A stretch of 64,000 nt of DNA, taken from NCBI GenBank assembly GCA_020226215.1, contig CM035234.1, positions 72,867,135 to 72,931,134 of the forward strand, written 5' to 3'. The notes beneath the pieces are model-generated. The model did not search any database and was not told where the DNA came from. It saw nothing but the letters and a program-made list of their open reading frames with translations. Positions 37,630-48,419 of this stretch are shown here, piece by piece. The DNA comes from Sindora glabra. Its lineage: Eukaryota > Streptophyta > Magnoliopsida > Fabales > Fabaceae. Every line of letters starts with the position of its first letter. Within the stretch, counting starts at the first letter, position 1. The position numbers were made by a program, and so were the translations under genes.

Positions 37630-38831
37630 TTATGCACATCTAAAAGTATTTATAATTTCTTAAAGAAAGATCATCATGCCTTAGGTGCTAAGGATTTTAA
37701 ATAGATTTGGAAAACTCTAACTTTTTCAATAATTTAGTTTTTCATTTGGGTCACTATTTTAAACAAAAATCCCACTAAAGAACTATTAATTAATAAAGGA
37801 GTCAATGTTCTTTCCTTTTGTGTCTTTTATGAATATGATTTTGAATCCATTGCTCATATTCCTACCAAATGTCCAATTGCTATGAGTATGCTTGCTTCAT
37901 GTTCTCATCTCTTTTAGGCTGATTTTTTAGTTTAGTTGTTTAATCTCAAATGAATTAAATTACAATATCAAAATTCCATGGGCTACTATTTTTGCTTTTG
38001 AGATATGAAATCTTTAGCTTAATAGAAGCAAAAATCTTTTTTATCCTAACTAAGGAAGTGCTAATCTAAGGCATATAACTTTAGCAAAAGCTACTAAATA
38101 TTTAGCCATCATGGGACAAACTAAGATACCTTCTCCATAATTAAAAGTGGAAGTTAGATGGGAAACCCCCTACTAATTAGTTTAAATTGAATTTTGATAA
38201 AGCTGTAAAAGGAAACTCGAGCATGGTTGTTTATTTAACAATTATTAAAGATAACTATGAAAATTGGATGATTGGTTGTTATGTAAGATTAGGTACTTGC
38301 TCCAATTTTGTAGCTAAATTATATGGATAGGTTGATTTTGCTTTGAATAGAAGCTTTCTCCTAATTATTATTAAAGTTGATGCTTTAACTATAACTTAAG
38401 CTTTATCAAATAATCATACTACTTTGTCTTCTGATATATGCAATTTATTGGAAGACTATAAAAAGTTGCTTATTAGTTTAGGAGCTCATGTTTTTAGGCA
38501 CATTTTTAGAAAAGCTAATAGTATAGTCAACTATTTAGCAAAAAAGGCTACTAAGTTTGTAATCTCTATCTTACTTTTGATTCTCCTTTTAATGATGTTG
38601 TTTTATATTTGCTAAAGGATAATATGGGCAAAAAACTCTTAAGAATTTTACATTTTGCTTAGTTTTATTTAATTTTCCTTCTTTTCCAAAAAAATAATAT
38701 AATTTAGCCTATTGCTTAACCAATGACATGGACAAGGAATAGGTTGCACTGTCATGTCATTTGGTGCAGTAACTCGGAGTAAAACCTCTCGGCTTTATAG
38801 CACAACTCTTTTAAAAAAAAAAACAAAAAAA
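37630..38831 (+). mobile_element. LINE 1, 3' block (zinc-binding RT tail, RNase H and poly-A)
   Basis: It continues the LINE interrupted upstream. About 37,690-37,910 matches the RT-associated zinc region (FKWIWKT-like text, FESIAHIPTKCP). About 38,170-38,560 matches the plant-LINE RNase H-like domain: FKLNFDKAVKGNSS, then GCYVRLGTCSNFVAKL, then SLGAHVFRHIFRKANSIVN and LAKKAT. A stop splits the domain near 38,330 and again near 38,398. An A-rich tail ends at 38,831. Strand and order agree with the 5' block. Confidence 0.8.
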
Positions 38832-38839
38832 TCTTACTT

Positions 38840-39165
38840 CTTTATTCTTTATCATATTTTTTAAAAAAATTTATGTTTTATTTATTATTTTAAAATTTTA
38901 ATAAAATATTAAATTCATTTTTAATTTTGTTTTATATTTTCATCTTAAAATATTTTAATAAATTTATTTTTTATTTTTAATAATGTTGAAATTTATATAT
39001 GAAGTATAAAAAAGAGTTAAATCAAAATGTACACATATATTTAAATTTGATCATAAATTTTAAATAAAAATAATAAAAATAAAATAAAATTTAATTTTAA
39101 AATAAAAATAATTTTAAAAAATTAATATAAATAAATAAATTAGATTATTTTTTAATTTTTATCAA
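38840..39165 (+). repeat. Dispersed AT-rich repeat, copy 2
   Basis: It resembles 990-1,330 in the same orientation. It begins just after the poly-A end of LINE 1. Confidence 0.4.
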
Positions 39166-39361
39166 TTCGACCAAGTGCCACGTCTAGAAATGGAAGGAAT
39201 AATAAACATTTTGCTTATTGGTAAGTCTGATGACTTGCAAGAGACAAAGAAGGTCAATGACAGTAATCACCTCAGTATAACCTTGGGTGAATATCGTAGA
39301 GTGGTGGTAAGATAACTCCTCAATAATGGAAGCTCCAATATCTAAGTTACTGAATGTATGT

Positions 39362-39943
39362 ATATTTGATTTATCAAATAAATTAATTTATAATTTATTA
39401 AATTAACTAATAAATTATAAATTAATATATAAAGGTATATAATGCATTAGAAATTAATACTTTATAAATTTTTATTTGATGAATTTTATAAAATAATTTA
39501 TAATTTATAAGTTAATAGGTTTTTGATATTTTTTTAAATTTATCTCTCTTATTTTAATTAAATGATAACTTATATTTTAATTATATAAATAAATTTTTAA
39601 TATATTTTTATTAATTTAATATAAATAAATAAAAATAAATATATGATGTCATAAAATATAATCAATAAATTTTAAATTATTATATTATTAATTGAATAAT
39701 AAATAATATATAATATCATAAACATAATTAAATAAATTTTAAGTAGTTATAATTTTATTTTAAATATTTTAATCATATTAATATAATTTAGTCTTAAAAT
39801 AAATGTCAATTAATTTAATTTATAAATCTATTTATATCATTTTATATTTTTTAACTAATTATTATTAAATATTTCTAATATAATCAGTTAATTTATTAAT
39901 TATTAACTAATTTTTTAGTCGATTAATTGTGACAAATAGAGCC
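39362..39943. mobile_element. MITE-like element, right end reading GGCTCTATTTGTCACAATTA in reverse
   Basis: The right end (reverse complement GGCTCTATTTGTCACAATTA) resembles the left end of the element at 20,808. Subterminal DNA on both sides is rich in TTAATTTATAA and TTATAAATTAAT repeats. TTA follows the right end. The left end is too eroded to fix. Confidence 0.45.
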
Positions 39944-40985
39944 TTAGTATTTAACTAAAATGTATGTAAGAAAGCTTATGGAATAATAATCTCAAGTGTT
40001 AGTATTATACTTAGTTAGAGTTATTGAAATGGATTAATGTTTGCGAATAAGTCCACAAATCTATCAAAAATTGTGAATTAAGACCCTTGAAAATAAGATA
40101 TGTTTAAATGTGAGACATGACATGCAACAAGTTCATGAACCCATGTGAACCAAATCAAATTGTCAGCAAACTTGTTTGAAATTTTCAATTTATTAATTTT
40201 TTTTACTACAAACTTAACAAAAAACTAATCTATTATTCTTTGAGGCCCAATCCTATCCCTCTTTAATTAAAATTGAAAATTTATATGAATTTGTGAATGA
40301 ATGCATCTTTTTACATGTTTTTATTTATTTATTTATTTTGGATTAGAGATTTTATAATTAGATATTTAAGCTTAAAAATGGTTAAATTAGAAAAGTTTTA
40401 AATAAGTTTTTTAAAAAGTAGAAATTAAGCCTTTTTAAAAAATAAAATTTAAAAAAATAAAAATCTAATTTTTTTTAAATTCACTAACCCGTTCATTGAA
40501 CCCTTACATTAAGTACTTTAAGATTTCAAATCCTAAAATTTACAAAATTTACTAATTTCATTCAGTTAGCGCAAATCAGACAAATCTGTTAATTAACTTT
40601 ATACATAATCATGCAACTAATGGTAAAATTGTTATTTTAGTGAATAAGGCTGCATGGCTGCTAGTAGGTATCCAAGTTGCTAAAATGGTTGTAGGACAAG
40701 TCATACATGATAGCAAAAAAGAGTGTTAAAATCAAATGATAATACTACTAAATGCTAGAAGTTATTTATACAAGAACGATAAATATGCAAGTGAATGCCT
40801 TGGACGCATGTCTTATGGTGGCAGAAGGTAACTACCTCAATATGGAATTAGGTGACCACTGTTAAAAATGGTAGATTTTTGCCATTATCGAGAACATTAT
40901 GCATTTAGATATAGATTTTGAATTTTTTGTACATGGAAAATAAAAATAGATGACTTTTAAGGTTTAAATAAAATAATGCACTTCA
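39944..40985. other. Intergenic DNA before LINE 2
   Basis: No gene was recognised. The last 300 bases may be the 5' untranslated part of LINE 2, since they are richer in G+C and lie directly upstream on the same strand. Confidence 0.35.
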
Positions 40986-43790
40986 TGTAAAGAACCCTAG
41001 TGCAACAGAGCCATGAATAAGCAAGTTATATGCCTAGAAGCAAACAAACCTTCATTCAAGAAAGCTAATCAACTCAAAATAAGCATGAAGAAATCCAAGA
41101 GAGATAGTAAGGGATTTGAAGATAGTACAATGGGAATTAAAAGTTACTTGGATTTAGTACTCTCATCGACTAAAAATGATAAGACTCTGACAAATTCAAA
41201 ACCTATATAAATATGCTACTAAGGTTGGAAAACATCAAGGAAAGAGATGAAACAAAGGAAAATAATGATGTGATGGATGCAAACTTCAATATTAATCTAG
41301 AGGACATTATGGATAATGATAAGGATGATGAAATTGAAGGAGGTGGAATTAAGGTCATTGATGAAGTAATTGATAATAAGCATATATGAACTATTTTGAA
41401 ATTATCTAAGGAAGAAATGGAGCGAATTTAAAATCCTTGAAAGAATTAGCTGATAGTCAAATTGTTAGGGAATAGTATTGGATTTCACTATTGAAAAGAA
41501 GCTCCTCCATCTATAAAGAGCACCCAATAGTTTTAATCTAGTTGATTAGGGTTATAATTATTCTTTTAGAAAAATTCACAATTACTAGTGGAAAAGAGTT
41601 TGTATTGATGGAAGACCCTTGACTTATCTTGGATCATTATTTAACTATAAAAGAATCAACCCAAACTTCAACCTTGCAAGAAGCTTTATCAATAGTGTGA
41701 CTGTTTGGATATGTTTTCCCAAATTGCCTATGGAATATTATGATAAGAGATATTTGAAATCACTTGGAAATAGAATTGGTAAAACAGTTAGAATTTATTT
41801 CATGATGGAAGAAAAAGCTAAGGCAAATATGCTAGAGTTTGTACTATAATTAATCTTAACAAGCCACAAATCCCACAATTTTAAGTGCATTTAGAAGATA
41901 TAAAAGTATAATACAAAAGCATTCATTTGATTTACTTTAAATGTGGGAAATAGAGACATTATATGGATAGATGTAGGGATAAGGAGAAAATGCAAAGGAC
42001 TATACTTGAAGAAAATGTAGTTAGAAAAGCTGCTAAAAAATAAACTGGTGACTTACAAAATGTTCAATTAATTGCAAAAGAAACTTAACATGATATGGAG
42101 ATTGGAGATTGGATGATTATGTACAAACCATGATGCAATAGAAAAGGCAAAAATGTAAACACTAATCCCTAGGGGAACATAGAGTGGAAGGTTCACATTT
42201 TGTAGCTTTTTCAAATCCTACATTTGAAGTGGATTCAATGGAGAATGGTGTGACTGATAAGGTGACATAGAAAGTGAACATGGGTAAGGTGAATATTATA
42301 CCTAACTCAAGCTAACATAACCTCCAAAGTGGTAAATGGACAACAAGTAAATGACATACTACAGCAAGCATCTTAACAAATCCACTTAATATCCAATTGG
42401 TAAATGATAAACAAGATTTGATTGTGGGGAGAAGCAAGCTTAACAAAAGAATAGTTTTACATGAATTACCTAGAGATAGAACTTGGTTGAGATTGAATGA
42501 CTCATGTGGTTAGATTAGAATTCTAACCATGCATAATGAAAATATTGGAACTAATGCAGCCTAAACATATGTAGTCAAACACTAATAGGATGTCAACCTA
42601 ATGAAGATTGGCCTAAAAGAAAAGCCTCCTAATGATAAATTTGAAGACCATACTCAACTAGCTGTACACTCAATGATTGAGAGGACATAATAGAATTATA
42701 AAGACTTTAATGTGCAAATGGTGGATACCCAAAGTACTAACTCGAAGAATCCGATAGCCAATTCTTAAAATCTCCTGTATGGAGATCAATTACATGTTAT
42801 TTGTTAATGGTTAAAGTCTTATGGAATTATAGGAGAGTTGACAACCCTAAATTTATCACTCATGTAAATAACTTGCTAGGATAACATAAATCAGAAATAA
42901 TAGCCTTCCTAGAGACAATAATTAATGTAGGCTTAACTCCCACCTTATTTTATAAACTAAAAATTACAAAGTTCTATATTTAAAAAGGATGAGGTTTAGT
43001 TAAAGGCATTTGGGTAGGATGAAGGATGATAAAGTCAAGGTAAGTGTGGTTTCAAACTCTTTTCACAACATAAATCTTTAAATTTTAGAAGAAGATAACT
43101 CCTCATAACTTCTTACTATTATTTATATGAGTCTACAATTAAATATCAAAAGAGATTATTGGTCTCAATTGCTGGATTTTTCAAAAACCATACATAAACC
43201 TTAGCTTGTCATCAGAGACTTTAATGATATGACTCACTACTCAGAGAAAAAAAGATGTGCTCCCATGATAAAAAAATAATGTTCTAAGTTTACAGATTGG
43301 ACTAATTCTTATAGGCTAGTTCATTTGGGTTGGCAAAGTTCACAATTCAACTGGAGAGGCCTAGTATGAGAAAGATATGATAGGATATTTAAGAGACTAG
43401 ACAAGAGCCTATGTAATATAGAATAGAAAAGGAAATTCGATGAAGCTATTGTAAAAGTTCTCCTTCATGTTTACTCAAACCATCATCCAATAATAACAAT
43501 CTTAACCAAAGGTAAATCAAAATGAAGAAATAGACCTTTTCATTTTGAAGCAGTATGGCTTCTACATGATTAATTCACAAGCTTTTTGGAAAAAAATTGG
43601 CAGCCTGACAACTCCTTTCTAGACAATATACATTGTCTTTTAGAAAACTTAGTAAAATGGAATAAAGATGTGTTTAGATATATTAAGAAGAAAAAAAATA
43701 TTCTCTTAGCCCAAATTAGAGGTACTTAGCTTGCAGTGGAAAGGAATTAGAACTCCTACGTTAATAATCTAGAGAAAGATTTACCAAAAG

Positions 43791-44088
43791 ATTTAGCTAA
43801 AATTCTCATATAAAAGGAAACTCTTTGGCATAAAAAATCCCAAGCTAAATGGATATAGGATGGTGATTACAATATTAAAAACTACTATACCAAAATAATC
43901 ATAAGAAGAAGATTAAATGAAGTGCTGATGCTCAAAAAGATTTAGCTAAAATTCTCACATTAAAGGAAATTCTTTGGCATAAAAAATATTGAGCTAAATG
44001 GATACAGGATAGTGATAACAATACTAAATACTACCATACCAAAATGATCATGCGAAGAAGATTAAATAGAGTATTGATGCTCAAAAAC
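43791..44088 (+). repeat. 149-bp tandem duplication inside LINE 2
   Basis: ATTTAGCTAAAATTCTCA starts at 43,791 and again at 43,940. The two units run on in parallel through AGAAGATTAAAT and GATGCTCAAAAA. The duplication adds an extra copy of the segment that precedes RT. Confidence 0.9.
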
Positions 44089-44113
44089 TCTGAAGGTGAA
44101 TGGATTAAGGATT

Positions 44114-44385
44114 AAATTATTTTAGTTAATATGATTGTTAATTGCTATAAAGAGCTCTTTTCAGAAGATAATGCTTACTAGAATCCCTTTAATATTAATA
44201 TTTCTTTCCTAACAAATGAAAGCAAAGGTTTTTAAACACTGCAAAATAAATTATTTTAGTTAATATGATTGTTAATCACTATAAAGAGCTCTTTTCAGAA
44301 GATAATGCTCACTAGAATCCCTTTAATACTAATATTTCTTTCCCACCAATTGAAAGTAAAGGTTTTTAAACATTGCAAAATAATG
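44114..44385 (+). repeat. 134-bp tandem duplication inside LINE 2
   Basis: AAATTATTTTAGTTAATATG starts at 44,114 and again at 44,248, with both units reading on through AAGAGCTCTTTTCAGAAGAT and ending near TTGCAAAATAA. It lies only 25 bases after the 149-bp duplication. Confidence 0.9.
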
Positions 44386-46439
44386 TTTCTATCCATGAGA
44401 TCCATAAAGCTATTTTTGATATGAGAGCATCCAATCTTAAGGGGATGATGGATTTCCTATGTTATCTTACTAAGTGAATTGGGATAGAGTTAGTCATGAT
44501 CTATTTAGCTATGTGCAAGATCTATTCCAAGGAAAGGAAGTTGTTCAACAAGTCAATAATACTTTTATAACCTTAATTCTGAAAGTTGTTCATCCAGAAT
44601 TTATTAATCAATTTTAGTCAATCTCTTTATGTAATGTTAGCTATAAATATATCACTAAAGTGATTGTAAATAGGCTAAAAAGATTAATGATGTCTCTTGT
44701 ATTGCCTTTCCAATCAAGTTTTATGCCAAGTAGATGTATACAGGACAACATCATCATTACAAGTGAGATAACACACTCTGTGGAAAAAAAAGAGAGTGGG
44801 ATGGCTAGCTATATGGCTATTAAAATCGACTTAGAGAAAACTTATGATTAAATTAGATGAAGTTTTATTTTTGATGTTCTTTGAAAGGTGGGATTTCCTA
44901 TCAATATACAGAATTTAATTATGAACTATATAACTTCATTAAATGTGCTATGAAATAGCTTCAAAATAGAAAACTTCCATCTTTCTCAAGGTGACAAGGG
45001 GATCTTATCTCACGAAACCTATTTGTCTTTTGCATGGAGAAACTTTTGCCTTTAATTATGGAAGTAGTAAATGATAATAAATGGAAGCTAATTAAAGTGG
45101 GTAAATTAGGTCCAATGATCTCTCACTTACTACTTAGGGATGATCTTTTACTTTTTGTTAAAGCTACATTAGAACAAGTACACTGCATATGCAACTATTA
45201 ACTAAATTTTGCTCAACATCTAGACAAAAAATTAATCAAGCCAAATAAAAATTTCTCTTCTCTAAGAATACAAACACAAGTTTGATTAAAGCCATAACTA
45301 AATGCAACGGTTTCACACAAACAATGAACCTAGGTAAACACTTGGGCATCAATTGGGGGCAAAAGACGAAATTATGATGAATTATTCACTAAAATCAGCA
45401 AGAAATTGGAGGGTTAGCAAACTAGAACACTATCCATGGCAAGAAGGATAACTCTTGCTAATTCAATGATAGCAAGCATACCTATCTTTAACATGCAAGT
45501 TGAAAAGATCCTGAAAGGAGTTTGTTTGGCCATTGAAAGAATGCAAAGAAATATCATTTGGGGACACATTGATAATGCTAGAAAATTGCATGCTATAAGT
45601 TGGTGGAAAACCTGTCAACCAAAATGCTCAGGAGGTTGGGAATTAAAAATATGGAAAAAAATGAACTCTGCTTGTCTAATAAAACTATCCTATAAAATCT
45701 ACAGGGGAGAAAACCATCTCTGGGTGGAGGTTCTCAAAGGCAAATATGATTTTAGAGATTCTTGGCATCTCAACTTTGTATAAGCCAAGTTTCCCTTATC
45801 TAGTAAGCTATTAGCTCAGTTCGTTCAAATACTGTTAAAGGACTTAAATGGCAAATTAGAGATGGAGCAAATGTTCATTTTTGGATGGACAACTAGCTGG
45901 GCATCAAAACTCCTTTCTTGGATTTAGCATTAGAACCTATTGATGAAGACTAATGTAGAGCCAAAGTGAATGATTTTGTTATGGCTAACAAGAATTGGGA
46001 CTGGAGCTTATTGGCAAATATGATCTCAAACCATGTAGTAATGAAAATCCAATCAGTATATCCTCCTCAACTTAATACAAGAATTGATCGCTTAACATGG
46101 AATGACATGCCAAATAGTTCTTTCACGATGAATAGCGCTTATGAGAGACTTGCCAAAGTAGATTAGGATAGCCATGATGATATTTGTAGTCGCATATGGA
46201 AATTACAAGTAACATAATGTATTAGATGTTTTATTTAGCGAGCAATGCATAATGGCTTATTAACTAAAGCCAGAACCAATAAGTAGGGACACAACTCTAA
46301 ATACTGTAGCTCCCGTCGCATTAAGATTGAAACCACTCTGCATGTATTATATGATTGTCCCAAAGCTTGGTTAAGATTAAAACCAATCTGCATGTATTAT
46401 TTGGGCTCTTAGCCCTATTTATTTACCAAAAAAAAAAAA

Positions 46440-48419
46440 GATGTACTATGAATATTTTTGCAATTAAAGATAAAAATGAATACAATAATTTAATCTTTTA
46501 CATATATGAGTGATGATGATTATTTTTCAAAATTTATAATTAGCAATAGTAATATCTTATTTTTGCTTTTTGTTATGATTAAAGGTAAAGGCCTATTGTG
46601 TTTAGCGGGCCACGGCCTATGGCCACTTAAAAAAATATTATATTATGTATGCAATTTTTTTTGTGTGAAAAAAATTTAGTTAACATCTTCTAAAAAAATT
46701 ATTAGTAAAAGATAATATAATAAGTAAGAATGTATTTAAAAATGTTATAATTCAATGCTTAATTGAATGAATTTAGACTTGAAATTATATTGCATTTCTT
46801 TGATTTATTTAGGCTAATTAATACAACAATTGAAAATCCATTGAATCTATTTAATTACTAACTAAATACATTTAACAATTGGTTAAACCATTAAATTTAT
46901 ATATGTGAGAATCATGGACCAAACCTTGAATGTAAAGAAATGCATAAAATCTTTAAGGACATATTAGATCTCATTTAAATTAAAGGATATCAATTTTTTT
47001 ACCTTTTTTTTTAACATTGCAAACGAAGCAAAGAAAGAATAATTATAACAATGGCATAATAAAGGATATTAATCCTATTTGTAAAATTTGGGGACTTGGA
47101 AGTCAGCATCCAATGAAAAATTAATTATTATGTCTATTTGATAAAATATATTTATTTGAGTTAAATGATTAAAATATATTTGATAAAAGTGTATGCCTTT
47201 TTATTTATTAGGTGAATTCTTGGTAGATTTAAAAGTAAAGGAGGAGTCAACGTAAGTTTTTTAAAGCTGAGAGAAAAATTGCATACTTTTAACAAATTTA
47301 TATTTTTACTCTAAAAATCTATTACAACATGCACCATAACTGTTGGAAGTTGTTTAACTCCCCTTTCGCATTTGCCTTGAAACACATTGTTTCAATTTTA
47401 CGAATAACAAAAGTTTGCAATTTATATATCCATGCAATGATCCGTTTTGACTATGTTTTTTAACTATATTAAGAACTAAATATCCTTTTTACACCAAACT
47501 CTAATTTAACTTAAGAACCTCAGTTGTTTAACTCTAGATAAAGTTGCTTAAGTATTTATTATAAAATTTCTTTATTTAAATTATGATCTATGCATCAATT
47601 ATTTTATTAATTATTAATAATATTAATTTAATAATTATAATAACTAATAATATTATAATTATAACTAAATGAATACTTTAAATAAAAAAATTTATAATAA
47701 ATACTTAAAGAATTTTACTTAAATTTTAAGTTTATTCGTAACTCTATCTTACAAAGAAAACCACAACTAATTAATAAGAAATATGTTTTTTAAGTTATTT
47801 CATAGTAATAAAAGAAATCATTTGATTTATTACAATCTGTACATTACGTGGAAAACATTTTGTGTTAAAAAGAAAAAAAGACTCATTTACTTTTACGTAA
47901 ATGCATGAGTTGTATATTATCTTTACGTTTTATTATTAAAAAATAATATCTCACATCATAAAAATAGAAGAAAATGATTTTTTTAAAAAAAAGAATCAAT
48001 CTTCTATCAAATACTTTATATTTTATATTAACTATTAAGAACATCAAATGTACTCATGTTCTGCATACCTCACAAATTTGAAAAAATTCAAATCACTTAA
48101 AATCAAATTTATTTTTTATTAACAATACAGATCAATACGTAAACATATTATTAAAGTCTATAAATATTAATAGAATCAAATTTCTTAAAATTTGATTCCC
48201 TTCTTTTATAGATAATACAAATCGATTTATATTTGATTTGATTTATCCATTTCACACTCTCATTGAATATATAAAATATTTTTCACTGTCTTATTAATTT
48301 ATGATTATATTCCAATAAAAAATATTTTTCAGTGGAAACCTAAATTCCGGAGCACGGGTAAAACTTCTGTTCAATGATCATTATGGCCACTGACTATTAT
48401 ACGCGTTACAATTCTGCAT
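46440..48419. other. AT-rich intergenic DNA between LINE 2 and the MIF-like gene
   Basis: No gene was recognised. The part closest to 48,420 would be the 3' UTR and terminator of the diverged MIF-like gene on the minus strand. The rest is low-complexity, with no repeat ends that I can define. Confidence 0.4.

Larger units (their letters stand above)
40986..46439 (+). mobile_element. LINE 2 (L1-type), near full length but broken, RNase H deleted
   Basis: ORF1 shows DUF4283 text (TYLGSLFNYKRINPNFN, VWICFPKLPMEYYD, IGKTVRI) at 41,619-41,810 and a zinc knuckle start, FKCGK, near 41,938. ORF2 gives endonuclease pieces (FLETIINVG near 42,915, VIRDFND near 43,208, RYDRIFKRLDKSL near 43,375, NHHPIITIL near 43,480). 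RT text (NRLKRLM, PFQSSFMPSR, DNIIIT, MAIKIDLEKTYD) lies at 44,660-44,851. The RT box LRDDLLLF near 45,137 keeps both Asp residues. The C-terminal zinc region ends near CPKAW at 46,360. The text then jumps to a 3' end (WALSPIYLP-like) and a poly-A at 46,427. Numerous stops prevent expression. It is a different lineage copy from LINE 1. Confidence 0.85.

Noticed and set aside
38700..38800. Possible SINE between LINE text and the poly-A at 38,831
   Set aside because: I looked for A and B boxes of a tRNA-like promoter and found none that fit. The stretch is more simply the 3' untranslated end of LINE 1.
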